From assembly GCF_016865585.1 (NCBI RefSeq), contig NZ_JAESND010000001.1:372001-436000 (forward strand): a stretch of 64,000 nt of DNA. The letters are read 5' to 3'. Origin of the DNA: Jeongeupia naejangsanensis (GTDB taxonomy: Bacteria > Pseudomonadota > Gammaproteobacteria > Burkholderiales > Chitinibacteraceae). The first letter of the stretch is position 1; each line of letters starts with the position of its first letter. Below are positions 51,343 through 59,986 of the stretch, piece by piece. A program made the position numbers and the translations under genes. The notes beneath the pieces are model-generated. The model ran no database searches, was not told where the DNA came from, and was given only the letters and a program-made list of their open reading frames with translations.

Positions 51343-52506
51343 TCAGGCAGCGGTTTCGCGGCGCACGTCGAATTGCGCCAGGCGCGCGCGGACGATGTTG
51401 CGGCTGAGGTTGAGCAGCCGCGACGTCTGCACCGTGTTGCCCTCGCAGAATGCGTAGGCGACGCGGTATACCGTCTCTTCAATATGCAGCCACAGGTCGG
51501 GGTGGCCCTGCTCGCACAACGCCAGCAACGCTGCTTCCAGCGTCGCCACGCCGGCCGCTTGCGGTTGGGGCGCCGCTGCCGGCGCGGGTAGTGCCAGCGA
51601 GGTGAAATGCAGATCGCCGGTATCGATCCGCTCGCCGCTGCTGACCAGCAGCGCATAATGGATCACGTTCTCCAGCTCGCGGATGTTCCCCGGCCACGGG
51701 TGCGCCAGCAGGCGCGCCTGCGCCGCATCCGTCAGCACCGGCACGCCGATGCGCAGCTTGCCGGCGTACAGCGCGAGGAAATGCCGCGTCAGCACCGGAA
51801 TGTCCTCGCTGCGCTCGCGCAACGGCGCAATCGCCAGCGGCGCAACGTTGAGCCGGTAATACAGGTCCTCGCGGAAACGGCCGGCACGTACCGCCGCCTG
51901 CAGATCGACGTTGGTCGCCGCGACCAGCCGCACGTTGATGCGCCGCGGCTGGCGCGAGCCGACACGCACGACCTCGCGCTCCTGCAGCACCCGCAACAGC
52001 TTCACCTGCATCGACAGCGGCAGATCGCCGACCTCGTCGAGGAACAGCGAACCACCGTCGGCCGCCTCGAACCAGCCGGCACGCTCGCCGGCCGCGCCGG
52101 TAAACGCGCCCTTCTCGTGGCCGAAGAGTTCGCTTTCGATCAGGTTTTCCGACAGCGCGCCGCAATTGACCGCCACGAACGGGCCGTCCTTGCGCTCGCT
52201 GAGCGTATGCACCAGCCGTGCAATCAGCTCCTTGCCGGTCCCGCTCTCGCCGGTGATCAGCACCGTTGCATCGCTCGGCGCAACCAGCCGGACCCGCTCG
52301 CGCAGGATCCGCGATTGCGGCGCCTCGAAGGTCAACGCCTTGGCGCGGATCGAAATGGCATGTTCGGGACTGTTCGGTAACGTCAGCACGGCAGTGGCAC
52401 GAAGGAAGAATCGGCCCAGTATCCGCGCCGGTGCAATGCTGCGACAAAGAATGCTTGCGCATATCCATATGGCACGAAGCTTACAAATCCGGATCAGGAT
52501 AACCAT
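51343..52506 (-). CDS. Sigma-54-dependent activator, SfnR-like
   Basis: Up to 387 residues. The AAA+ domain is complete: Walker [15 protein letters not shown] loop ([13 protein letters not shown]), Walker [14 protein letters not shown] and the R-finger region [12 protein letters not shown] Fis-type HTH closes the protein ([24 protein letters not shown]). There is no receiver, PAS or GAF domain before the AAA+ part, as in SfnR, which activates dimethylsulfone and sulfonate genes in pseudomonads under sulfur limitation. The true start is unclear; recognisable sequence begins near [10 protein letters not shown], so a GTG at 52389 is an alternative. Confidence 0.85.
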   Translation of the reverse strand: MVILIRICKLRAIWICASILCRSIAPARILGRFFLRATAVLTLPNSPEHAISIRAKALTFEAPQSRILRERVRLVAPSDATVLITGESGTGKELIARLVHTLSERKDGPFVAVNCGALSENLIESELFGHEKGAFTGAAGERAGWFEAADGGSLFLDEVGDLPLSMQVKLLRVLQEREVVRVGSRQPRRINVRLVAATNVDLQAAVRAGRFREDLYYRLNVAPLAIAPLRERSEDIPVLTRHFLALYAGKLRIGVPVLTDAAQARLLAHPWPGNIRELENVIHYALLVSSGERIDTGDLHFTSLALPAPAAAPQPQAAGVATLEAALLALCEQGHPDLWLHIEETVYRVAYAFCEGNTVQTSRLLNLSRNIVRARLAQFDVRRETAA

Positions 52507-52650
52507 CGCCGGCGCACCATGTCAGCAAGCGGCGCGCTCGTGCCCCGTGTACCGCGGCGTCCGGCCCGATATCACACGCTGATACGAGTGCACATCGCTT
52601 ACAGCAGGCCACGTCATCCCGATGACGACCGTACACAGATGCGCTGTTGA

Positions 52651-52690
52651 GAAATCAGCAATCTGCTGATTTCGCTGTTGATTTATCAAC
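52651..52690. promoter_or_regulatory. Tandem palindromes upstream of gntR
   Basis: Arms GAAATCAGCA and TGCTGATTTC around ATC (52651-52673), followed four bases later by GTTGAT-TT-ATCAAC (52677-52690). They lie about 110-130 bp upstream of the sigma-54 box, a normal distance for an enhancer site, or could be a separate operator. Confidence 0.55.
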
Positions 52691-52780
52691 ATCACCGGGC
52701 CCAACCCCACACGCACGGAACCAACACAAATTACATACAGAACAATGACTTGCACATCAAACCATCCGTTCAATCCGCCA

Positions 52781-52795
52781 TGGCACGCCGCTTGC
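52781..52795 (+). promoter_or_regulatory. Sigma-54 promoter of the gntR/flavoprotein operon
   Basis: TGGCACG-CCGC-TTGC, a perfect -24/-12 match; transcription should start near 52807, 23 bp before the gntR start. Confidence 0.8.
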
Positions 52796-52800
52796 TAATC

Positions 52801-52812
52801 ATGACCTGTCAT
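52801..52812. promoter_or_regulatory. Candidate GntR operator over the start site
   Basis: ATGAC-CT-GTCAT, a short perfect palindrome that overlaps the expected start of transcription. A repressor bound here would block the sigma-54 promoter. Confidence 0.5.
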
Positions 52813-52829
52813 AACAAGTTGGCCATGCC

Positions 52830-53558
52830 ATGCCAGACTCCCAACGTGCCGCTCAGCCGCTCTACGGCCGCATCCGAGACGAGCTTCGCACCACGATCCA
52901 CGCCGGTGCGTATCTGCCGCACGAGCGACTGCCGTCCGAAAGCGACCTGATGTCCCGCTACGGCGTCAGCCGCATTACCGTGCGGCAGGCGCTGGGCGAG
53001 CTGGAAAAGGAAGGCGTGCTGTTCAAGGTTCCCGGCAAGGGCGCCTTCGTCTCCAAGCCCAAACCCTTCCAGCAACTGGCCCGCCTGCAGGGCTTTGCCG
53101 AGGCGATGCGCGAGCATGGCCACGAGATCAGCAACCGGCTGCTCGACATCCGCACCCTGCCCGCCGACGCTACCGTGGCCGAACGGCTGCAGCTGGCGCC
53201 CGGTGCGCCGGTCACCGAGTTGCGCCGCGTACGGTTGCTGAACCGCGAGCCGGTATCGCTCGACATCACTTACGTGGCACCCCACATCGGCGAACGGCTG
53301 GCCCGCGAGGACCTCGCCTCGCGCGACGTGTTCGTCATCCTCGAAAACGACTACGGCATCGCCCTCGGCCATGCCGATCTGGCCATCGACGCGCAACTGG
53401 CCGACCCGGCCACCGCCCGGCTGCTGGCGCTGGAGCCTGGCGCGCCGCTGCTGCGCATCGAACGGCTGACGCACGACCGCCGCGGCCATCCGGTCGATTT
53501 CGAATACCTGTACTGCCGCTCCGACAACTTCCAGTTCCGCCTGCGGATCGCGCGGTAA
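52830..53558 (+). CDS. GntR-family regulator with UTRA ligand domain
   Basis: 242 residues. N-terminal winged HTH (QPLYGRIRDELRTTIHAGAYLPHERLPSESDLMSRYGVSRITVRQALGELEKEGVLFKVPGKGAFV), residues 10-75; UTRA ligand-binding domain from about 95 to the end. HutC-type regulators are mostly repressors released by a small ligand. It is 24 bp upstream of the flavoprotein gene on the same strand, so it probably controls its own operon. The ribosome site is weak. Confidence 0.9.
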   Translation: MPDSQRAAQPLYGRIRDELRTTIHAGAYLPHERLPSESDLMSRYGVSRITVRQALGELEKEGVLFKVPGKGAFVSKPKPFQQLARLQGFAEAMREHGHEISNRLLDIRTLPADATVAERLQLAPGAPVTELRRVRLLNREPVSLDITYVAPHIGERLAREDLASRDVFVILENDYGIALGHADLAIDAQLADPATARLLALEPGAPLLRIERLTHDRRGHPVDFEYLYCRSDNFQFRLRIAR

Positions 53559-53582
53559 ACGCTTACTCACGAGACCACATCA

Positions 53583-55313
53583 ATGAATACAATCGAACGC
53601 GAGGTCGACGTCCTCGTCATCGGCGGCGGCACCGCCGGGCCGATGGCCGCGGTCAAGGCCAAGCAGGCCGATCCGAGCCTCAAGGTACTGTTGCTGGAGA
53701 AAGCCCACGTCAAGCGCAGCGGCGCGATCTCGATGGGCATGGACGGCCTGAACAACGCCGTCGTCCCCGGCTTTGCCACGCCCGAGCAGTATGTGCGCGA
53801 GATCACCGCCGCCAACGACGGCATCGTCAACCAGAAGACCATCCTCGCCTACGCAGAGAACAGCTACGCGATGATCGAGGAGCTGGACCGCTGGGGCGTG
53901 AAGTTCGAAAAGGACGAGACCGGCGACTACGCGATGCGCAAGGTCCACCACATGGGCACCTACGTACTGCCGATGCCCGAAGGCCACGACATCAAGAAGG
54001 TGCTGTACCGGCAGCTGAAGAAAACCCGGGTCGAGATCACCAACCGCCTCGTCGCCACGCGGCTGATCGTCGGCGACGACGGCCGCATCGCCGGCACCTT
54101 CGCCTTCGACTGCCGCACCGGCGACTTCCACGTGGTGCGCGCCAAATCGGTGGTACTGGCGTGCGGTGCGGCCGGGCGGCTGGGCCTGCCGGCATCTGGT
54201 TATCTGTTCGGCACCTACGAGAACCCGACCAACGCCGGTGACGGCTATAGCATGGCCTACCACGCTGGCGCCGAGCTGTCGGGGATCGAGTGCTTCCAGA
54301 TCAACCCGCTGATCAAGGACTACAACGGCCCGGCCTGCGCCTATGTCACCGGCCCGTTCGGCGGCTACACCACCAACAGCCGGGGCGAGCGCTTCATCGA
54401 GTGCGACTACTGGTCCGGCCAGATGATGGAGGAGTTCCACAACGAACTTTCCGGCGGCAACGGCCCGGTGTTCCTCAAGCTCGACCACCTGGCCGAGGAA
54501 ACGATCAGCCAGATCGAGACCATCCTGCACACCAACGAGCGCCCGAGCCGCGGCCGCTTCCACGCCGGGCGCGGCACCGATTACCGCGAGCGCATGGTCG
54601 AGATGCACATTTCCGAAATCGGCCTGTGCAGCGGCCATTCGGCATCCGGCGTGTGGGTCGACGAGCACGCGGCGACGACGGTGCCGGGGCTGTTTTCGGC
54701 CGGCGACATGGCGTGCGTGCCGCACAACTACATGCTCGGCGCCTTCGTTTATGGCCGATTCGCCGGCGAATCGGCAGCGCGCCATGCGCAGGAACACGGT
54801 CACGCCCGCGTAGCCGCCAGCCAGATCGACGCCGAGCGCCAGCGGGTGTGGGCGCCGCTGCTACGCGAATCCGGCCTGCCGCCGGCGCAGGTCGAATACA
54901 AGCTGCGCCGCATGGTGAACGACTACCTGCAGCCGCCCAAGGTCACCCGCAAGATGCTGCTGGGGCTGGAGCGCTTCGAGGCGATCCGCGACGACCTCGA
55001 ACTGCTGCACGCACGCAATCCGCACGAGCTGATGCGGACGATGGAAGTCCACGCGATCCGCGACTGCGCCGAGATGGCCGCCCGCGCCTCGCTCTACCGC
55101 ACAGAGAGCCGCTGGGGCCTGTATCACGCCCGCGTCGATTACCCCGAGCGCAACGACGCCGACTGGCGCGTGCACGTCCAGCTGCACAAGAACGCCGCCG
55201 GCGAGATGGCGTGCTTCAAGCGCGCGCTCGAACCCTATGTAATCGCCATGGATCACGACGAACAGGCGGCTTACCAGCAGCTGCGCATCCACAAGGAGGC
55301 CGTACCGGCATGA
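53583..55313 (+). CDS. AprA/fumarate reductase-like FAD flavoprotein
   Basis: 576 residues. N-terminal FAD site VLVIGGGTAGPMAAVKAK; SGAISMGMDGLNNAVVPG; second FAD segment VVLACGAAGRLG; GLFSAGDMACVPHNYMLGAFVYGRFAGESAA near 365-400; C-terminal helical domain. Family members with a ferredoxin partner include adenylylsulfate reductase AprA, with the MGMDGLNN-type stretch close to AprA. True AprA works in dissimilatory sulfate metabolism, and no sat or aprM gene is here, so the reaction is probably a different sulfur or organosulfur redox step. ATGA-coupled to the ferredoxin. Confidence 0.82.
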   Translation: MNTIEREVDVLVIGGGTAGPMAAVKAKQADPSLKVLLLEKAHVKRSGAISMGMDGLNNAVVPGFATPEQYVREITAANDGIVNQKTILAYAENSYAMIEELDRWGVKFEKDETGDYAMRKVHHMGTYVLPMPEGHDIKKVLYRQLKKTRVEITNRLVATRLIVGDDGRIAGTFAFDCRTGDFHVVRAKSVVLACGAAGRLGLPASGYLFGTYENPTNAGDGYSMAYHAGAELSGIECFQINPLIKDYNGPACAYVTGPFGGYTTNSRGERFIECDYWSGQMMEEFHNELSGGNGPVFLKLDHLAEETISQIETILHTNERPSRGRFHAGRGTDYRERMVEMHISEIGLCSGHSASGVWVDEHAATTVPGLFSAGDMACVPHNYMLGAFVYGRFAGESAARHAQEHGHARVAASQIDAERQRVWAPLLRESGLPPAQVEYKLRRMVNDYLQPPKVTRKMLLGLERFEAIRDDLELLHARNPHELMRTMEVHAIRDCAEMAARASLYRTESRWGLYHARVDYPERNDADWRVHVQLHKNAAGEMACFKRALEPYVIAMDHDEQAAYQQLRIHKEAVPA

Positions 55314-55558
55314 GTTTCCCGATCTTTTCCATCACCGAGCAGCGCACCAGCGTGCCGGTCCGCATCGACGACGACCTGTGCATTGCCGACAAGGGCTGCA
55401 CCGTCTGCGTTGACGTCTGCCCGCTCGACGTTCTGGCCATCGACCTCAGCAAGGGCAAGGCCTATATGGCGTTCGACGAGTGCTGGTACTGCATGCCGTG
55501 CGAGAAGGATTGCCCGACCGGCGCAGTCCACGTCGACATCCCGTATTTGCTGCGCTAG
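55310..55558 (+). CDS. Ferredoxin, two [4Fe-4S] clusters (AprB-like partner)
   Basis: 82 residues from the ATG at 55310; GGAGG is 10 bp upstream. Two cysteine clusters: CIADKGCTVCVDVCP and CWYCMPCEKDCP. The 4-bp overlap with the flavoprotein gene indicates a two-subunit enzyme in which this protein passes electrons to or from FAD, as AprB does for AprA. It is shorter than classic AprB (about 150 residues) because the C-terminal wrapping tail is missing. Confidence 0.88.
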   Translation: MSFPIFSITEQRTSVPVRIDDDLCIADKGCTVCVDVCPLDVLAIDLSKGKAYMAFDECWYCMPCEKDCPTGAVHVDIPYLLR

Positions 55559-55600
55559 CAGCCACCGATTCGCCACACACATAAAACCACTGGAGAAATC

Positions 55601-57013
55601 ATGAAACTGACCCACCGCCTCGGCGCACTGGCGCTTGCGCTGTTCACCGCCGGCCTCGCCCACGCCGAGATCATCCGCATCGCCATCGGCACGCAGGACA
55701 CCACGATCAACTGCGCCACCGGCGGCGTACTGATCCGCGAACTGAAGCTGCTGGAGAAATACCTGCCGCGCGACGGCAAGTACAAGGACGCGCAGTACGA
55801 CATCCAGTGGAAGAACTTCACCTCGGGCGCACCGCTGACCAACGAGATGGTCGCCGACAAGCTCGACATCGGCTCGATGGCCGACTTCCCCGGCTCGCTC
55901 AACGGCGCCGCCTTCGACAAGGCCGGCAAGAAGAGCCTGTTCATCACCGTGCTGTCGGGCAGCACGCAGGGCAGCGGCAACGGCATCGTCGTACCGAAGG
56001 ATTCGGCCATCCAGTCGATCACCGAGCTGCGCGGCAAGACCATCTCGGTGCCGTTCGCCTCCACCGCCCACGGCATGCTGCTGCGCGCGCTGAAGGCCAA
56101 CGGCATCGACCCGGAAAAGGACGTCACCATCACCACGCAGGCGCCGGAAGTCGCCGGCCCGGCGCTGCAGGCGAACAAGATCGACGCCCACGCCGACTTC
56201 GTGCCGTTCGCCGAGCTGTTCCCGTACCGCGGCTTCGCCCGCAAGATCTTCGACGGCTCGCAGGCCAACGCGCCGACCTTCCACGGCTCGCTGGTCAACG
56301 CCGATTACGCGAAGAAATACCCGGAGATCGTCACCGCCTTCCTGCGTGCCGCGATCGAGGCCGACCGGCTGTATGCCGCCGAACCGGAGAAATACAGCGA
56401 CCTGATCGAGAAGACCACCGGTATCGAGGCCGAGGTCGCCTATCTGTTCCACGGTCCGCTCGGTCTGCAGACGCGCGATTTCAGCTGGAAACCCGAGTAC
56501 CGTCAGGCGGTGAAGACGTCGATCGAAACGCTGCGCTTCCTGAAGCGCACCGACGCCGATCTCGACGTCGCGACCTTCGTCGACGACCGCTACATCCGCG
56601 CCGCGTTCAAGCAGGCCGGTCTCGACTACGACGCGCAGCTGAAGCACTACGACAAGCTGCCGCTGAAGGCCAAGGACGCGCTGACCGGCAAGCCGATCAC
56701 CGACTTCCGCCGTCTCGGTCAGGTATGGATCGAGGGCGAACCCAAGGTGCGCCACTACGCCACGCTGGAATCGGCCGTCGCCGACGCCAAGCGCATCGAA
56801 GCCGGCGGCAAGCGCATCCGCGTGATCTACGCGCAGGACTACGGCAGCGGCATCAAGCTGCTGGCGCGGCAGGCGTGGTTCGCGCAGGACGGCAAGGGCC
56901 AGCTCGCCGCCTTCCTGCTCAAGGATTCGGCCGCAGCGTGGGCCAAGGCCAATCGCGCCAAGGTCGTCGACTACGCTGGCATCCAGCCCGCTGCCAAACT
57001 GGCCAGCAACTGA
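55601..57013 (+). CDS. ABC substrate-binding protein with NosL-like C-terminal domain
   Basis: 470 residues; GGAGAAATC precedes the ATG. Signal peptide MKLTHRLGALALALFTAGLAHA. Residues about 23-360 are a nitrate/sulfonate/taurine-type binding protein (IRIAIGTQDTTINCATGG; GSMADFPGSLNGAAF; LRGKTISVPFASTAHGMLLRAL). The last 95 or so residues (from about 375) are extra for this family and resemble NosL: IYAQDYGSGIKLLARQAWFAQDG, then LAAFLLKDSAAAWAKANRAKVVDYAGI. The NosL likeness is by eye. It delivers ligand to the permease/ATPase pair just downstream. Confidence 0.8.
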   Translation: MKLTHRLGALALALFTAGLAHAEIIRIAIGTQDTTINCATGGVLIRELKLLEKYLPRDGKYKDAQYDIQWKNFTSGAPLTNEMVADKLDIGSMADFPGSLNGAAFDKAGKKSLFITVLSGSTQGSGNGIVVPKDSAIQSITELRGKTISVPFASTAHGMLLRALKANGIDPEKDVTITTQAPEVAGPALQANKIDAHADFVPFAELFPYRGFARKIFDGSQANAPTFHGSLVNADYAKKYPEIVTAFLRAAIEADRLYAAEPEKYSDLIEKTTGIEAEVAYLFHGPLGLQTRDFSWKPEYRQAVKTSIETLRFLKRTDADLDVATFVDDRYIRAAFKQAGLDYDAQLKHYDKLPLKAKDALTGKPITDFRRLGQVWIEGEPKVRHYATLESAVADAKRIEAGGKRIRVIYAQDYGSGIKLLARQAWFAQDGKGQLAAFLLKDSAAAWAKANRAKVVDYAGIQPAAKLASN

Positions 57014-57022
57014 GGCCGGACG

Positions 57023-57808
57023 ATGAGCCTGCGCCTTCCCAACCCGGCGGCCTGGGTACTGCCGGGTATATCGCTCCTTGCCAGCGTGCTGCTCTGGCAT
57101 GTGCTTGCCACCAGCAAGCTGCATCTGGGTCTGGTCACCTTCGCCAACGCACCGTCGCCGCGCGAGGTGTGGGATGCGGGTCTGGACCTGCTGCAGTCGC
57201 CGAAGCTGCTGTTCCACCTCGGCCACAGCCTCTGGCGCGTGTTCGCCGGCTTTGCCGCCGCGGCGGTGGCCGGCATCGCGCTCGGTCTGGCCATCGGCCG
57301 CTTCGGCTGGGCGCGCGGCACACTGCTGCCGCCGCTGGAGGTGCTGCGGCCGATTCCGGCGGTCGCGTGGATTCCGCTGTCGGTGTTGCTGTTTCCGTCA
57401 TCGGAGGTGTCGATGATCTTCATCACCTTCGTCGGCGCGCTGTTCCCGATCCTGCTCGCCACCATCCACGGCGTCGAAGGCATCGACGCGCGCCTCGTCG
57501 CGTCGGCACGCAGTCTGGGCGCGCGCCGCTGGCGCGTGTTCACCGAGGTGATCCTGCCCGGCGCCGCACCGGCCATTGTCACCGGTCTCGCCATCGGCAT
57601 GGGCACCTGCTGGTTCTGCCTCGTTACCGCCGAGATGATCTCGGGGCAGTTCGGCATCGGCTACTACACCTGGGAGAGCTACACCTTGCAGAACTACGCC
57701 AACATCGTCGTCGGCATGCTGCTGATCGGCGTACTGGGCATGGGCAGCAGCGCGCTGATCCGCACGTTCGGCCGGCTGGCCATGCCGTGGCGGGGAGCAT
57801 CGCGATGA
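57023..57808 (+). CDS. ABC transporter permease, SsuC/TauC type
   Basis: 261 residues with about six hydrophobic helices. ANAPSPREVWDAGLDLLQSPKLLFHLGHSLWRVFAGFAAAAVAG is typical of the family; the EAA loop is SARSLGARRWRVFTEVILPGAAPAIVTGLAIGMGTCW. It works with the ATPase gene it overlaps by 4 bp. Confidence 0.92.
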   Translation: MSLRLPNPAAWVLPGISLLASVLLWHVLATSKLHLGLVTFANAPSPREVWDAGLDLLQSPKLLFHLGHSLWRVFAGFAAAAVAGIALGLAIGRFGWARGTLLPPLEVLRPIPAVAWIPLSVLLFPSSEVSMIFITFVGALFPILLATIHGVEGIDARLVASARSLGARRWRVFTEVILPGAAPAIVTGLAIGMGTCWFCLVTAEMISGQFGIGYYTWESYTLQNYANIVVGMLLIGVLGMGSSALIRTFGRLAMPWRGASR

Positions 57809-58662
57809 ACGCCCCGCTCCCGCCCACCACCGCAGCCGGCCGCATCGCGCTCGACCAGGTGTCGATCCGCGTCGGTCAGGGTACGGATGCCTTCACCGCC
57901 GTCGACCGTGTCGACCTCGACATCGCGCCGGGCGAGTTCGTCTGCCTGCTCGGCCCCTCCGGTTGCGGCAAGTCGACGCTGCTCGGCGCGCTGGCCGGGC
58001 ACCTGACGCCCAGCGCCGGCACCCTGCACATCGACGATGGCGCCGTCACCGGCCCGTCGTCCGAACGCGGTCTGGTGTTCCAGCACCACACGCTGTTTCC
58101 GTGGCGCCGGGTGATCGACAACGTTGCCTTCGGCCTGAAGATGCGCGGAATCAAGCGGGCCGAACGCCACGTCACCGCGCGCGAGCTGCTGGCGCTGGTC
58201 GGACTGGCCGGCTTCGAGCAGCGCTATCCGTCGCAACTGTCGGGCGGCATGCAGCAGCGCGTCGAGATCGCCCGGGTGCTGATCGGCCAGCCGCGCGTGC
58301 TGCTGATGGACGAACCGTTCGGCGCGCTCGATGCGCTGACGCGGCTGAAAATGCAGCAACTGCTGCTCGACGTGTGGACGCGATTCCGCACCACGGTGGT
58401 CTTCGTCACCCACGACATCGACGAGGCGCTGTTCCTCGCGGACCGCATCCTCGTGATGAGCCCGCGCCCGGGCCGCATCGTCGAGGACCTGCGACTGCCG
58501 TTCGCACGGCCGCGCGGTGCGGACCTGTCGACCAGCGCCGATTTTGTCGCACTCAAACGCCATTGCCTTGCGCTGCTGCACCACGACGCACCGGTACCAC
58601 CGCTGCCCCGGCTGACGCCGCTGGGCGCACCGGATATCCGAACGCTGCAATTTGCCATCTGA
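57805..58662 (+). CDS. ABC transporter ATPase, SsuB/TauB type
   Basis: 285 residues. Walker A GPSGCGKST, Q-loop VFQHHTLFPWRRV, signature LSGGMQQRVEIAR, Walker B VLLMDEPFGALD, H-loop VTHDIDEA. Energises import with the permease at 57023. It is the only ATPase of this type in the window, so it may also serve the two ATPase-less permeases of the leftward run. Confidence 0.94.
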   Translation: MNAPLPPTTAAGRIALDQVSIRVGQGTDAFTAVDRVDLDIAPGEFVCLLGPSGCGKSTLLGALAGHLTPSAGTLHIDDGAVTGPSSERGLVFQHHTLFPWRRVIDNVAFGLKMRGIKRAERHVTARELLALVGLAGFEQRYPSQLSGGMQQRVEIARVLIGQPRVLLMDEPFGALDALTRLKMQQLLLDVWTRFRTTVVFVTHDIDEALFLADRILVMSPRPGRIVEDLRLPFARPRGADLSTSADFVALKRHCLALLHHDAPVPPLPRLTPLGAPDIRTLQFAI

Positions 58663-58672
58663 CCGGAACACC

Positions 58673-59635
58673 ATGACCGATACCTATTCTTCCCTGTCGG
58701 GCGACCTCGCCGCACTGGCGCCGCGCCTCGCCGCCGCCGATGCCACCATCCGCCGCGTGGCGCTGATCGAACTCGCCGACGATGGCGACCCCGAGCATGT
58801 GCCCCTGCTCGTCGCAGCGCTCGCCGATGCCGACGCCGGTGTGCGCAGCGAAGCGGCACGCCTGCTGGCCGGCTGGGACGATGCGAACGTTGCCGCAGCG
58901 CTGGCTGCGCGGCTGCTCGACCATGATGTCGATGTACGCACCGCCGCCGCGCAGACGCTGTCCGAACTGAAATCACAGGAAGCCGGTGTGCCGCTGCTGC
59001 CGTGGGCAGGGCATGAGGATGCCTTTGCCCGCAGCGCAGCGCTGCGCGCCCTGCGCGAACTGCGCCTGCCGGCCGCGCGCGATCCGGCGCTGGCCGCACT
59101 GACGCATGCCGATGCCGGTGTGCGCCGCGAGGCGGTCGGTGTGCTCGGCTGGCTGAAGGCGATCGATGCGCTGCCTGCCCTCGCCGGTCTGGCGCGGCAC
59201 GATACCGATGCCGAAGTCCGTCGCGTCGCCACCGGTGCACTCGGTTTTGCCGCGGACGCCAGCGTCGCACCGGCCCTGCTCGCCGCACTGGGCGACGACC
59301 ACTGGCCGGTGCGCGAGGAGGCCGCCACCACGCTGGGCAAACTGCGTCTCGCTACGGCCACCGGGGCACTGATCGCAACACTGGAACAGGACATCTGGCA
59401 GGTGCGGATCAAGGCGGCGCGTGCGCTGGGCCTGATCGGCGACGCGGCGGCACTGCCGGCGCTGATCGCCAGCCTGGCGCATCAGGCCGGCAACCTGCGC
59501 AAGGAAGCAGCGATCACGCTCGGCGAAATCGGCGACGCGGGTGCGCGGGCGGCACTCGACGTCGCCACCGCCGATCCCGACCCCGAAGTACGCAAGGCGG
59601 CAAGGCTGGCACTCGGCCGTCTGGAGGCTGCATGA
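58673..59635 (+). CDS. HEAT-repeat protein
   Basis: 320 residues made almost entirely of about ten 30-residue HEAT (PBS-lyase type) repeats such as ADAGVRSEAARLLAGWDDANVAAALAARLLDHDVDVRTAAAQTL. No catalytic domain. Repeat proteins of this type serve as scaffolds or cofactor-insertion chaperones. It starts 10 bp after the ATPase gene and overlaps the DUF971 gene by 4 bp, so it may help assemble the flavoprotein-ferredoxin enzyme. Confidence 0.88.
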   Translation: MTDTYSSLSGDLAALAPRLAAADATIRRVALIELADDGDPEHVPLLVAALADADAGVRSEAARLLAGWDDANVAAALAARLLDHDVDVRTAAAQTLSELKSQEAGVPLLPWAGHEDAFARSAALRALRELRLPAARDPALAALTHADAGVRREAVGVLGWLKAIDALPALAGLARHDTDAEVRRVATGALGFAADASVAPALLAALGDDHWPVREEAATTLGKLRLATATGALIATLEQDIWQVRIKAARALGLIGDAAALPALIASLAHQAGNLRKEAAITLGEIGDAGARAALDVATADPDPEVRKAARLALGRLEAA

Positions 59636-59937
59636 CGCCCGGCGAAGTACTCCTCTCCCCGAAAGCCCTGACACTGCAATGGCAGGACAGCGGAACGGTG
59701 CTCGACGCCGGCGTACTGCGCGCCAACTGCCGCTGCGCCGATTGCCGCGCTGCCGCCCTGCGCGGCCGGCCTGCAGCCCTTGTTGCCGGCATCGAACTGA
59801 CCGGTCTGGTGCCGCTCGGCCACTATGCCGTGCAACTGCAGTTCAGCGACGGCCACGAGCGCGGCATCTACCCGTGGCCTTACCTGCGCCAGCTTGCCGG
59901 TCTGCAGGACGTTACCAGCGTTCAATCCCCGCCATGA
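59632..59937 (+). CDS. DUF971 (GBBH-like N-terminal domain) protein
   Basis: 101 residues. Pattern LLSPKALTLQWQDSGTVLDAGVLRANCRCADCRAAALRG, then LVPLGHYAVQLQFSDGHERGIYPWPYLRQL. The NCRCADC cysteines could bind zinc or an Fe-S cluster. DUF971 proteins are linked to iron-sulfur protein maturation. Last gene of the rightward operon; convergent with recD 50 bp further on. Confidence 0.88.
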   Translation: MTPGEVLLSPKALTLQWQDSGTVLDAGVLRANCRCADCRAAALRGRPAALVAGIELTGLVPLGHYAVQLQFSDGHERGIYPWPYLRQLAGLQDVTSVQSPP

Positions 59938-59986
59938 CTTCGCGCGTGCCGGCCACCGCAAAGCCGCGCGCGAACGACCAGCACCC

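Larger units (their letters stand above)
52507..52829. other. Regulatory region between the sfnR-like and gntR genes
   Basis: 323 bp, AT-richer than the flanks, divergent. Contains two palindromes (52651-52690), a perfect sigma-54 box and a palindrome at its start site, listed separately. No gene. Confidence 0.6.

Noticed and set aside
52467..52481. A further TGGCACG-N4-TTAC match near the sfnR-like start
   Set aside because: The -12 GC doublet is broken, so it is a poor sigma-54 promoter.
55807..57800. Long alternative plus-strand frame upstream of the ATPase gene
   Set aside because: It is out of frame with the binding protein and permease and is Arg-rich; only the part from 57805 is the real ATPase.
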